The position numbers and the translations under genes were made by a program. Below are positions 1 to 7,983 of a DNA stretch of 12,472 bases, in pieces; within the stretch, counting starts at the first letter, position 1; each line of letters opens with the position of its first letter. The stretch lies in the NCBI GenBank assembly GCA_013180565.1, contig QBUN01000382.1:1-12472 (forward strand). Direction: 5' to 3'. A model generated the notes under the pieces. It was not told where the DNA came from. It searched no databases and was given only the letters and a program-made list of their open reading frames with translations. This stretch comes from Candidatus Methanophaga sp. GoMg3.2 (GTDB lineage: Archaea > Halobacteriota > Syntropharchaeia > Alkanophagales > Methanospirareceae).

Positions 1-690
1 TAACCAATATTTCTGGCCAACTCGATGAAAAAGAGCAACAGATCAATGAACTCAACGCTGCTGTTCAGGGGAGGAACGAACATATACAGAATTTTGAGAG
101 ACAAATAACCAATATTTCCAGTCAACTGAATGAAAAAGAGCAACAGATCAATGAACTCAATGGTACTGTTCAAGGAAAGGATGAGCAGCTAAGGAATTTG
201 GAGGGGCAAATAACTGATTTTTCCGGTCAACTAAAAGAAAAAGAGCAACAGATCAATGAACTCAATGGTGCTGTTCAAGGAAAGGATGAGCAGCTAAGGA
301 ATTTGGAGGGGCAAATAACTGATTTTTCCGGTCAACTTAATGAAAAAGAGCAACAGATCAATGAACTCAATGGTGCTGTTCAAAGAAAGGATGAGCAGAT
401 ACAGAATTTGGAGAGGCAAATAACTGATTTTTCCGGTCAACTAGCGGAAAAAGATAAGAAGATCGATGTGCTCAATGTTGCTGTTCTGGGGAAAGAAGAG
501 CAGATAATGGATTTGGACGAGCAAATAACCGAGTTTTCTGGTCGCCAGAAAGAGAAAGAGCAGCGGATCACTGAGCTCAATGTTGCTGTTCTGGGGAAAG
601 AAGAGCAGATAAGGACTTTGGAGGGGCAAATAACCAATATTTCTAGTCAACTAAGAGAGATGGAAGGAAGAATAAGGGAAATAGAGATGG
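1..690 (+). repeat. 105-bp tandem repeats encoding 35-residue coiled-coil units
   Basis: Units begin at 1, 106, 211, 316, 421, 526 and 631, an exact 105-base period without gaps; the seventh is degenerate after about 660. By eye, units 2, 3 and 4 differ from each other at about 7 of 105 bases; units 5 and 6 are more diverged. Each unit is 35 residues, exactly five heptads: the a positions read I, L, I, V, L and the d positions F, K, L, K, L. Whole units can therefore be gained or lost without breaking the reading frame or the heptad register. The array extends off the left edge, so the copy number is unknown. Confidence 0.95.
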
Positions 691-2972
691 AGAATTTGAG
701 AATTGACAGCGAATTGAACTCGATAAAATCGAGCGTAACCTGGCGAACAGTAATGAAGTGGCATTTCTTAGTTGAGAAAGTACTGCTACAAGGGACGAGA
801 AGGAGAAGATACTATGATTTAAGCATAATTGGATTAAGAACGATTACGAATGAAGGCTGGAAATGTTTTTGGTGGAAATATAAGCAGCATAGGAGTTCTA
901 AAAAGCATACAGGGCTAATAGCTAAAAGCACAGAAGAAAGGCTATTAGAAACCGCCCGGGATAAAACGGAGCCATCAAACAATTCGTTAGATACTTTCAA
1001 GAGCTATAAATTGCTAAATTTTCTATCTCAACCGGGAGTTAACCTATCCTTCCCAAAATTCAAAGAACCTGTTGTCTCAATTATAACGCTAACGTTCAAC
1101 AAGGTAGAGTTTACCTATCAATACTTAGAGAGTATATTAGCACACACAGACATTCCATACGACTTGATAATAGTGGATAATGGATCTCAGGATGAAACTA
1201 CTTCGTTGTTGGATAGAGTAGAAAACGTTTCGGTTATAAAAAACAATGAAAATCTCGGATTTATAAAAGGCTGTAATCAAGGTGCAAGCAAAGCAAAAGG
1301 TAGATATTTACTATTCTTGAACAACGACATTAATGTTACCCCTGGCTGGCTTTCAAAGTTAGTAAGAACAATAGAGAACTATCCTAAATGTGGCGCTGTT
1401 GGCTGTAAATTGATTTGGCCTAATGGTAAATTACAGGAAGCTGGAAGCATAATCTGGAGTGACGGCTCTGCATTGGGATATGGTCGCGAGGGCGACCCGA
1501 TGCAGCCTGAGTATTCATATCTTAGGGAGGTGGATTACTGCTCAGGTGCTTGCTTACTTGTTCGCAAGGATATATTCCAGCAGCTTGGTTTATTTGATGA
1601 GCGATATAGCCCCGCATATTATGAAGATTCAGATCTATGTATCGGGATTTGGGGACTTGGCTATAAAGTTCTCTTCCAACCTGATGTAGTAGTTTTTCAT
1701 CATGAGTTTACAAGTAGTTCCTTTAATAAAGCAACAGCTCTTATGGCTACTAACCAGTCTAAGTTTGTTGCAAAAAGGAAAGATACACTCAGAGATAAAT
1801 TAGATTCTTCTCCAAATAATGTATTATTCGCTAGGGATCTACGCCAGGGGAATAGGATACTTGTTATTGACGACAGAGTTCCTACACCATACCAGGGCTC
1901 TGGTTATCCCAGAGCATATCATATGTTGAAATTCTTAGGTGAATTGGGATATAAAGTGACCTTTTTTCCATTAGATAATGCAACTCCGTGGCAGCCGTAT
2001 ACTAATGAATTACAACAATTAGGCATTGAAGTTTTTTATGGCGATAATTTAGATTTTATTCGATTTGCTCATGATAGAACGGGATATTATGATCTAATTC
2101 TGGTAAGCAGACCGCATAACATGGAAATGGCGGTTGATGCAATCAAAAGATTCTTCTCAAATGCTGTTCTATTATATGATGCCGAAGCTATGTTCTCATT
2201 ACGCGAGATACTAAAAGCAAAAATAAAAGGAATTAAACAGCGGGAACCGGATGCTGAACGTATGATTAACGGAGAGATAGACCTAATGAATAAAGCGGAT
2301 TTAATTATGACGGTTTCAAGACACGAGAAAAAAATAATCGTAGAGAAGGGTAACTTGAACAACATAGTAGTTTGGGGACATCCGATAGATGTAAAGAACC
2401 CCAAGACACTTTTTCGTGAAAGAAAAGACATCCTTTTTGTTGGTGGATTTTTAGCTTCGGAATCTCCAAACGAAGATGCTGTTCTCTATTTTGCAAAAGA
2501 AGTTTTCCCTAAGTTACGTGAGGCAATTTCTTGCAGATTTTTCATCACAGGACTAAATCCGCCGGATTCAATCAAAAAACTTTCATCATCTTCGGTTATT
2601 GTGACGGGATATGTTGAAGACCTTAGAGAATACTATGAGAAATGCCGTGTTTTCGTTGTGCCACATAGGTATTCAGCGGGCATTTCATGGAAATTGCAAG
2701 AAGCTATGAGTTATGGGATACCCGCTGTGGTTTCACAATTAACAGCTTCTCAACTTGATTTAACGGATGGTAACGAAGTTTTGATAGCAAAAAACACTGA
2801 CGAATTTGTACAGAAAATTATAAAAATATACCAGGATGAGAAGTTGTGGTATCAGATACAACAAAATGCCTTAAAGTATATACAAAGAACGTGTAACTCG
2901 GAAACCATGAAAACCGCATTGAATGAAATCGTTAAGAATGGATTGCAAACAAAAAAACAAAGGGTACGGTAA
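1..2972 (+). CDS. Coiled-coil, two-domain glycosyltransferase (GT2 + GT4-like), 5'-partial
   Basis: The reading frame is open from base 3 and continues off the left edge, so the true start is not in the window; 989 residues are visible. Residues 1 to about 240 form a coiled coil of 35-residue repeats. An S-S-V-T-W-R motif (W247) and a basic, aromatic linker follow, a join I associate with coiled-coil glycan enzymes. The GT2 (GT-A) domain starts near V357 (VSIITLTFNK), with a metal-binding-type N-N-D at 440-442, an acceptor-loop D-Y-C-S-G motif, and the candidate catalytic E-D at 541-542. The second domain starts near N617 and resembles GT4 enzymes (GT-B), with a nucleotide-sugar site W-K-L-Q-E-A-M-S-Y-G-I-P around E900. 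There is no signal peptide or membrane segment in the visible part, so it is probably cytoplasmic and membrane-associated through partners. Family knowledge suggests polymerisation or extension of a surface polysaccharide with two sugar-transfer activities; the sugars cannot be predicted. The stop is two bases from the next ATG, so the two genes are probably co-translated. Confidence 0.9.
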   Translation, partial: TNISGQLDEKEQQINELNAAVQGRNEHIQNFERQITNISSQLNEKEQQINELNGTVQGKDEQLRNLEGQITDFSGQLKEKEQQINELNGAVQGKDEQLRNLEGQITDFSGQLNEKEQQINELNGAVQRKDEQIQNLERQITDFSGQLAEKDKKIDVLNVAVLGKEEQIMDLDEQITEFSGRQKEKEQRITELNVAVLGKEEQIRTLEGQITNISSQLREMEGRIREIEMENLRIDSELNSIKSSVTWRTVMKWHFLVEKVLLQGTRRRRYYDLSIIGLRTITNEGWKCFWWKYKQHRSSKKHTGLIAKSTEERLLETARDKTEPSNNSLDTFKSYKLLNFLSQPGVNLSFPKFKEPVVSIITLTFNKVEFTYQYLESILAHTDIPYDLIIVDNGSQDETTSLLDRVENVSVIKNNENLGFIKGCNQGASKAKGRYLLFLNNDINVTPGWLSKLVRTIENYPKCGAVGCKLIWPNGKLQEAGSIIWSDGSALGYGREGDPMQPEYSYLREVDYCSGACLLVRKDIFQQLGLFDERYSPAYYEDSDLCIGIWGLGYKVLFQPDVVVFHHEFTSSSFNKATALMATNQSKFVAKRKDTLRDKLDSSPNNVLFARDLRQGNRILVIDDRVPTPYQGSGYPRAYHMLKFLGELGYKVTFFPLDNATPWQPYTNELQQLGIEVFYGDNLDFIRFAHDRTGYYDLILVSRPHNMEMAVDAIKRFFSNAVLLYDAEAMFSLREILKAKIKGIKQREPDAERMINGEIDLMNKADLIMTVSRHEKKIIVEKGNLNNIVVWGHPIDVKNPKTLFRERKDILFVGGFLASESPNEDAVLYFAKEVFPKLREAISCRFFITGLNPPDSIKKLSSSSVIVTGYVEDLREYYEKCRVFVVPHRYSAGISWKLQEAMSYGIPAVVSQLTASQLDLTDGNEVLIAKNTDEFVQKIIKIYQDEKLWYQIQQNALKYIQRTCNSETMKTALNEIVKNGLQTKKQRVR

Positions 2973-2974
2973 AA

Positions 2975-3901
2975 ATGAAAATTAGAACTGAAGATGAAAG
3001 CATATCTATTGATGATAAAGAATTAAGGCAATTTATCAAGAAGTCGTTTCCGTTTTGGCAAAGCTTAGGCATTCACATACTGCCCCTTGATTATTATCAT
3101 CCTATCCCTGATACAAGAACACTGAGCGATGATTTATGGTTAAAACAATCAGACCTCGTAGGAATTGATATCAATGAAGAAGGACAGCTTAATCTTCTTT
3201 TTGAGTTTTCTACTAAATTCAGCATTGAATATGAAACTTTTCCAAAAAACAAGACCACGATTCCTCACCAATATTATGTTAACAATGGGATGTTCGAATC
3301 TGTTGATGCCGAGATTTTATATTGTATGATCCGCCATTTCAAACCAAGGAAGATTTTCGAGGTCGGATCTGGTTATTCAACTTATTTGGCTGCTCAAGCG
3401 GTTCTAAAAAATAATGGGGGGGGTGATGAGTGTGAATTAATAGCTTTTGAGCCATACCCCAATGAGGTACTAAAAGCGGGCCTCCCGGGTCTATCGAAAT
3501 TGATACCAAACAAGATAGAAGATGTTCCATTGTCAATGTTTAATGAATTAAGTGCGAATGACATTCTTTTTATTGATTCGAGCCATGTCTTAAGAATTGG
3601 TGGTGATGTCAAATATGAATACCTTGAAATATTACCAAGACTTAAAAAGGGGGTGATTGTTCATTCTCATGACATATTTTTACCTGCTGAATATCCTAAG
3701 GTATGGGTGCTAGAAGAGCATAGGTTTTGGAATGAGCAATACCTACTTCAGGCCTTTTTGGCTTTTAATACCGCTTTCGAAGTTATGTGGGGTGGAAGTT
3801 ACATGCATTTTAAACATCCAGATAAGTTGGAATCTGCGTTTACGTCATATAAGCGGGAAGAAAGATGGCCGGGAAGTTTTTGGATGAGAAAGGTTAAATG
3901 A
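2975..3901 (+). CDS. SAM-dependent methyltransferase (class I, Methyltransf_24-like)
   Basis: A 308-residue protein. The Rossmann SAM-binding motif is I-F-E-V-G-S-G-Y-S-T (glycines 131 and 133), followed by an acidic strand-2 end (L-I-A-F-E-P), then D-I-L-F-I-D-S-S-H (196-204) and V-I-V-H-S-H-D (227-233). This arrangement is typical of class I methyltransferases of the Methyltransf_24 type. Residues 1-110 have no motif I recognise. The ATG lies two bases after the stop of the glycosyltransferase gene, with only a weak upstream purine stretch, which points to translational coupling and a shared task. I infer methylation of a sugar in the glycan made by the upstream enzyme; the acceptor is not predictable. 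The gene carries a G8 tract in codons 148-150. The T-rich stretch after the stop suggests that this transcript ends here. Confidence 0.85.
   Translation: MKIRTEDESISIDDKELRQFIKKSFPFWQSLGIHILPLDYYHPIPDTRTLSDDLWLKQSDLVGIDINEEGQLNLLFEFSTKFSIEYETFPKNKTTIPHQYYVNNGMFESVDAEILYCMIRHFKPRKIFEVGSGYSTYLAAQAVLKNNGGGDECELIAFEPYPNEVLKAGLPGLSKLIPNKIEDVPLSMFNELSANDILFIDSSHVLRIGGDVKYEYLEILPRLKKGVIVHSHDIFLPAEYPKVWVLEEHRFWNEQYLLQAFLAFNTAFEVMWGGSYMHFKHPDKLESAFTSYKREERWPGSFWMRKVK
3416..3423 (+). repeat. G8 homopolymer inside methyltransferase ORF
   Basis: Eight consecutive G bases encode Gly148-Gly150. Gain of one G puts TGA directly after three GGG codons; loss of one G leads to TAA within nine codons. Either slip would remove the C-terminal half of the protein, including the D-S-S-H motif. 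The tract is therefore a candidate on/off switch, but it may also be ordinary sequence or a read error. Confidence 0.9.
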
Positions 3902-4057
3902 GAAGAATAGAAAAAGAGATACGTTACTGCAATATTTTCTCATCTTTCTTTTTGGATATATAGCTATATTTATCTGCCTTTTTCTTCTGATTTCGGATTG
4001 TTTGACAGCCACCTAACCACATCCACCCACATAAAACCGCGAAGAGTCTTAAAAAAT
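3902..4057 (+). terminator. Intergenic region with T-rich termination candidate
   Basis: The 210-base gap between the two methyltransferase genes has no credible gene. Its first part has T-rich runs at about 3935-3954 and 3970-3985, the kind of U-rich signal that ends archaeal transcripts. Between them lies a 12-base perfect palindrome, ATATAGCTATAT, at 3958-3969. I see no strong GC-rich stem, so a bacterial-type terminator is not supported. Confidence 0.4.
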
Positions 4058-4072
4058 CGAAAAGTTTATATT
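4058..4072 (+). promoter_or_regulatory. Archaeal-type promoter (BRE + TATA box)
   Basis: A BRE-like CGAAAAG is followed directly by TTTATATT (4065-4072). A start site about 25 bases downstream would fall near 4093, just before the SD site GAGGT at 4096-4100, which is 11 bases before the ATG at 4112. Promoter, leader and SD fit together, which supports an independent transcript for the second methyltransferase. Confidence 0.6.
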
Positions 4073-4111
4073 CTCTGAGTTTTAGATATACAAAAGAGGT
4101 TTAGCTTAAAT

Positions 4112-5305
4112 ATGGTTAACATCGTCAAAGGCATTATTCCACAAAGGGTGAAAGGGTTTCCACGGGACCTTTTGAGGATAACGGGACTCTATAAGTGCAA
4201 TAATCAACTTGAAAAACATCTCCTTGAATCGGCGGAATATTTTTTGGGAAACTTGGGGGAAATGGAAACAGCTCGCGGATACTTTGAGCAACTAGAATAT
4301 CACGGTGGCAGACTTACTATTTCTGGATGGATGCTGCACCCCAAAAGGCATTTCAATTCCTTTGCAGTATACATCAATCAACACAAAGTGGAAGAGGCGA
4401 TGACGAAGGAAAGAAAAGATGTTGCGAATGTTTATCCATTTATTTCCCATGCAAAGGATTCAGGTTTCTTTTTCAATCTTCATACTGACCTAAAGGAGAT
4501 AGGGAGAACGATTGATATATGCATTGTAGGGATCTCAGAAGGAAGAGAAATTGCAAAAATAGAGACCTGGTATCGGACCGACATATACTCTTCCCTCCCT
4601 GCTCCACCCCCCCATCTCACTTTAAGGGTTACAGGCTGCGAGGTTCCTTCTGTATTCCTGACCTCAGGTATGCAAATCTATAGAGATTTTTGGACAACGG
4701 TTTGCAAGTATAAGGACCCCCTCTCGATCAAGAGCATGTTGGACTGGGGGTGTGGTTGTGGCCGGATCACCGGTTTTTTCTTAAAATTCTCCCAAATCCC
4801 CAAAATCTGTGGTTGCGATATCGATGTCGAGGCCATTGCATGGTGTCAGGATAACCTCAAACCGGCAGAGTTTTCTGTGGTCCGACCCCATCCACCCACT
4901 GCCTATGCTGACCACGCATTCGATCTCATCATCTCCCTTTCTGTCTTTACCCACTTATCCAGAGAAGTTCAATTTTTATGGTTGAGAGAGATGCAAAGGA
5001 TCTTGGCACCGGGTGGGCTCTTTCTGGCAACAGTTCATGGCGAATTTGCCACCCTGTTAAAATTCCCAGGAAAGGATATCAAAGAGTTTCTTAAAGATGG
5101 CATTTATGATGTCTTAGAGGATGGGAGTTTAGAAGGCGTCGCACCCGGCGGATATTATCGCGCAGTTTTTCAAACGAAGGAATACACCCTCAAAGAATGG
5201 TCCCGCTATTTTGAGATTCTTGAATACAAAGAAGGGGGAGTAGGCCATAATCAGGACGTAGTTGTCATGATGAGGCGTGACCCCAAGCGTGATAAATCAC
5301 GCTAA
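4112..5305 (+). CDS. SAM-dependent methyltransferase with N-terminal beta-rich domain
   Basis: A 397-residue protein. Residues 60-150 (G-R-L-T-I-S-G-W, later R-K-D-V, then D-S-G-F) resemble a beta-sandwich module I associate with glycan-modifying enzymes, possibly for holding the carbohydrate acceptor. The C-terminal half is a class I methyltransferase: motif I is M-L-D-W-G-C-G-C-G-R (209-218), the strand-2 acid lies in G-C-D-I-D (234-238), and F-D-L-I-I-S-L-S-V-F-T-H-L runs from 270. A likely role is methylation of a surface glycan or a lipid-linked precursor, matching the neighbouring glycosyltransferase. The ATG is supported by GAGGT 11 bases upstream and the promoter before it. By eye the gene is richer in G and C than its neighbours, a hint of a separate origin. 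It contains a C7 tract. A hairpin overlaps the stop codon. Confidence 0.85.
   Translation: MVNIVKGIIPQRVKGFPRDLLRITGLYKCNNQLEKHLLESAEYFLGNLGEMETARGYFEQLEYHGGRLTISGWMLHPKRHFNSFAVYINQHKVEEAMTKERKDVANVYPFISHAKDSGFFFNLHTDLKEIGRTIDICIVGISEGREIAKIETWYRTDIYSSLPAPPPHLTLRVTGCEVPSVFLTSGMQIYRDFWTTVCKYKDPLSIKSMLDWGCGCGRITGFFLKFSQIPKICGCDIDVEAIAWCQDNLKPAEFSVVRPHPPTAYADHAFDLIISLSVFTHLSREVQFLWLREMQRILAPGGLFLATVHGEFATLLKFPGKDIKEFLKDGIYDVLEDGSLEGVAPGGYYRAVFQTKEYTLKEWSRYFEILEYKEGGVGHNQDVVVMMRRDPKRDKSR
4607..4613 (+). repeat. C7 homopolymer inside second methyltransferase ORF
   Basis: Seven C bases code for part of a Pro-Pro-Pro-His stretch just before the methyltransferase domain. Loss of one C gives TAA four codons after the two CCC codons; gain of one C gives TAG about two dozen codons later. 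It is a weaker slippage candidate than the G8 tract because seven C is not rare. Confidence 0.85.
5286..5303 (+). terminator. Perfect 8-bp hairpin at gene end
   Basis: AGCGTGAT and ATCACGCT are perfect complements separated by AA; in practice a 7-bp stem with a 4-base loop. The hairpin runs into the TAA stop of the second methyltransferase. There is no immediate T run, so it may protect or punctuate the transcript end rather than act as a classical terminator. Confidence 0.4.
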
Positions 5306-5341
5306 TATGCTCAATAAAGAGTGCAGTATCGACCAAGTGAC

Positions 5342-5363
5342 GTTTTTACAAAAATATGAAAAA
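5342..5363. terminator. Bidirectional T/A-rich terminator between convergent genes
   Basis: GTTTTTACAAAAAT is near-palindromic and lies between two convergent genes. On the plus strand it presents a T5 run about 37 bases after the methyltransferase stop; on the minus strand it gives runs of T directly after the membrane-protein stop. Such U-rich signals suit termination from both sides. Confidence 0.4.
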
Positions 5364-7532
5364 TTAGGTTGATGTAATGTTTTGAAACGCCAGGCTCAAA
5401 CATCTACTATCTTCGCTATTTAGTTCTGGGATATCATAAGGTCTTTGGCCCCCGCCAGGGGTATAATATCTTAAGATGTTTTCGCCCTCTTTTAATTTCA
5501 ATGCCATTTCAATCTCAACAAAACCTGTTGGGATCTCTTGTTCGTGAGTTAATTCATCATTCAAATAAACGTGCAGACTTCTCGGTTTATAGAAAGCTAC
5601 GACTCTAAAAGACAAATTGGAATGTCTATTTTCTATCGAATGAATGATAATAGTAGCGTTGTTTGATGTCCACCGTGTGGAGATGTTATGCCAAGACTCG
5701 ATACCATGCCAATTCTCATCCAATGTTAAAAATGACTCTAACGGTTCCTTTTTAACTTCATAGACTATCAAACTATCTTCATCATATAGTTCAGCTTTTT
5801 CTTTTAGTGTAGCCTGCAGTAACTTATTTGAAAAATCCAGTTGTTCTTTTGTCATATACGTCCTATGGAGGATAACATAGCGGATATTATAAAAATTCAA
5901 AATCGAAGATCCCATGTCTGTTATGTTTTGTTTTAAGATGTCTTCTCTTAATATCGGTATAGTCTTATCTAATATGCACAGATGCGATAACTGACTGATG
6001 AAAGGTGTCGAATCTAAGAATTTCATCGCGTAATTGGGTGTACGTGATACAGACCCACCAACAAGCTTCTTTTCGTGAATCGTTTGGTAGTACATGAACT
6101 CTGGAACCACATGATAGGGATCAAGATTAGGCACCTCAAGAATCGCATAATCTTCCGGGTCCTCGGCCATAGTATAATAAAAATTTGGTACATTTGCACT
6201 TGACATTGGATAGGGTATTGCCAAAAATTCAAAGAGGATCAGACAGGAAAAAACAACTGCTAAAACTGTTTTTTTATTCATTTTTAAAAATTTACCATTA
6301 AACTTTTTGAATATATAATTCAACCCATACCCTGCTAGCACCGCAAGAGATAACATCACTAATATATCCCAGCGGCTTGGAGCCCGTGCTATTGAAATAA
6401 TAGGTATTTTCATTAAAATGACATAAGGCAATAAGATACTAGCGATATGATCGTTACAAGTAACACTAAAGACACCATTGATGTGTAATATAGGACCCAA
6501 ACATAAAATAAAAAATATTAGTGCAGAAAGCAACCAGAATTTGATTTCTTTTGTTTTTACTTTTAAAATTGATACAAATGCTAAGAATATCACAGTATAA
6601 CCAATAAATGTAGTATACTCTGCGGTATTGCCGGTAAAATTTTCATATATTGGTGCGACAAGTTCTTTAAATATTGGATGAAATAACGAAGGGATGAAAA
6701 ACCCAAAAAGATCCGCAGAATAAGTAACAAATCCGCTTGCATACATATAATTAGACTTGACGATAAGAATTTCTTCTAAAAGTGGATACGCAAAAGGTGA
6801 GAAAATCAACCCGAATGTTATTACCATTATAAAAAGTCTTTTTAAAAAATCCTTTTTCAGTATGCTATATTTATCCACCCATAAATAATACAAAATATAC
6901 ATTAGCGTAAAAACAAGCAAATAAATAAGATAATAATAGCAGCATATTGCAGTTAAGAATAGAAAGAGTGCTGCATATATAGCATTAGATCTTTTGTCCT
7001 CTCTTACTGTTTTAATGAGAAATAGAACATAAAAAGGAATCCACTCAATTGACGTTAGATTTACATGACCAAGCGCATGTGCAAAATGATATGGGCAGAA
7101 CATGAATATTAGCCCGGATATAAATGCAGCTCTTCTATCGCTGGTTAGATATTTGACCAATAAATACGTACCATATCCGGAGGCAATAAAAGAGAAAATC
7201 CAGAGGATATTATAAGCATTAATTAAGCCAAATGCAGATTGTAAGGGAATTGAAAATATAGAATTAAATGGTGTAACAGTAGAAAATGCTAGATTTACCC
7301 CTGTCGGATGAAAAATATAGGGGGCGTAATATGGACTGCAAAAACTCAATAATGCCTCTTTAAACCACCAGAATCCCCATATAAACTGATAAGCATCGCC
7401 ACCTGGACCAGCTATTTTGTCTCTAGAGAACGCAACGGGATATGTAAATATCACCGTCAAGATTAAGTAGGCAATAGGAATTAAATAATCAATCCTGCTG
7501 TACTTTATACTCATCCTATCCCAAATTTTCAT
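5364..7532 (-). CDS. Multi-pass GT-C-like membrane protein (YfhO-like) with C-terminal extracytoplasmic domain
   Basis: A 722-residue protein. Residues 1 to about 440 hold about a dozen hydrophobic segments, beginning with an uncleaved helix at 16-35. The first outer loop has G-G-D-A-Y-Q (D46), the position where GT-C glycosyltransferases carry a catalytic acid; H-F-A-H and A-R-A-P-S-R-W also resemble motifs in large archaeal and bacterial GT-C/YfhO-type proteins. After the last helix (about 423-440) comes a soluble part, ending in a beta-sandwich-like domain (about 600-722) with a closing D-S-R-C-L-S-L-A pattern that I know from these proteins. It would use polyprenyl-phosphate sugars at the outer face, which fits the GT2 and flippase-like genes upstream. 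The start at 7532 is chosen for an AGAGGTGC site 10 bases upstream; a second ATG is six codons in. The soluble part has several N-x-S/T sequons. Actual transferase activity is unproven. Confidence 0.75.
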   Translation of the reverse strand: MKIWDRMSIKYSRIDYLIPIAYLILTVIFTYPVAFSRDKIAGPGGDAYQFIWGFWWFKEALLSFCSPYYAPYIFHPTGVNLAFSTVTPFNSIFSIPLQSAFGLINAYNILWIFSFIASGYGTYLLVKYLTSDRRAAFISGLIFMFCPYHFAHALGHVNLTSIEWIPFYVLFLIKTVREDKRSNAIYAALFLFLTAICCYYYLIYLLVFTLMYILYYLWVDKYSILKKDFLKRLFIMVITFGLIFSPFAYPLLEEILIVKSNYMYASGFVTYSADLFGFFIPSLFHPIFKELVAPIYENFTGNTAEYTTFIGYTVIFLAFVSILKVKTKEIKFWLLSALIFFILCLGPILHINGVFSVTCNDHIASILLPYVILMKIPIISIARAPSRWDILVMLSLAVLAGYGLNYIFKKFNGKFLKMNKKTVLAVVFSCLILFEFLAIPYPMSSANVPNFYYTMAEDPEDYAILEVPNLDPYHVVPEFMYYQTIHEKKLVGGSVSRTPNYAMKFLDSTPFISQLSHLCILDKTIPILREDILKQNITDMGSSILNFYNIRYVILHRTYMTKEQLDFSNKLLQATLKEKAELYDEDSLIVYEVKKEPLESFLTLDENWHGIESWHNISTRWTSNNATIIIHSIENRHSNLSFRVVAFYKPRSLHVYLNDELTHEQEIPTGFVEIEMALKLKEGENILRYYTPGGGQRPYDIPELNSEDSRCLSLAFQNITST

Positions 7533-7573
7533 CTTTTTATAGCACCTCTTTTTTTTTATCCTTTGCCTATCAT

Positions 7574-7585
7574 AATTTTTATATG
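7574..7585 (-). promoter_or_regulatory. Possible TATA box before membrane-protein gene
   Basis: On the minus strand CATATAAAAATT lies about 45 bases before the ATG at 7532. A start about 25 bases downstream would fall just before the SD site at 7543-7548, the same geometry as at 4058. It could supplement read-through from the upstream genes. The 63-base gap is otherwise empty. Confidence 0.35.
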
Positions 7586-7595
7586 CCCTTCATCT

Positions 7596-7964
7596 CTACG
7601 TCTTACTGATCATAAAGCATCCAACTACCACAAATGCAATCCCAACCCATCTTAATAAGGTTATGCTTTCTTTAAGAAGTACAAATGCCAGGATTGCAGT
7701 TATCACATAAGCCAAACTGAGTAAGGGATACATATAGCTGACATCTAAGGTTGATAATGCTCCAAGCCATAGGATGGCGGATATTGCATACAATAATAGT
7801 CCAGAAAGGACATAAACATTTGTAAGTATACAAAATAGTGTATTTATATTAACAAACCCTTCAATGGTTTTTATTTCGCTAATCTGAATCATGCCTGCCT
7901 TCATCAGTATTTGTCCAATCGCACCAAAGATAATACAGACCATCACTAAACATAGTGCAAACAT
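7596..7964 (-). CDS. Small four-helix SMR/EamA-type transporter (ArnE-like flippase subunit)
   Basis: A 122-residue protein starting at 7964, where GGAGGT sits 7 bases upstream; a longer open frame back to 8054 has no such site. Four membrane helices are visible at about 2-22, 47-69, 76-97 and 103-120. The first ends in G-Q-I-L-M-K-A-G, typical of the SMR superfamily. The stretch L-D-V-S-Y-M-Y-P-L-L-S-L-A-Y-V and the following L-L-K-E-S resemble ArnE/ArnF-type subunits, which move undecaprenyl-phosphate-aminoarabinose across the membrane. With a DPM1/ALG5-like GT2 two genes upstream and a GT-C-like protein downstream, I infer a flippase for a polyprenyl-phosphate sugar. Drug export is the main alternative, but the context speaks against it. 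These proteins usually act as dimers, and no second subunit is seen here. Confidence 0.75.
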   Translation of the reverse strand: MFALCLVMVCIIFGAIGQILMKAGMIQISEIKTIEGFVNINTLFCILTNVYVLSGLLLYAISAILWLGALSTLDVSYMYPLLSLAYVITAILAFVLLKESITLLRWVGIAFVVVGCFMISKT

Positions 7965-7983
7965 GTTAATAACCTCCCATTTT

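Noticed and set aside
437..650. Open frames on the minus strand across the 105-base repeats
   Set aside because: They are created by the repeat periodicity and lie antisense to a strongly supported coiled-coil frame; no SD.
1..690. Could the evenly spaced repeats be a CRISPR array?
   Set aside because: There are no unique spacers: the whole 105-base unit is repeated and translated in one frame.
2087..2496. Minus-strand open frames inside the glycosyltransferase gene
   Set aside because: They are antisense to conserved GT4-like sequence and have no family features.
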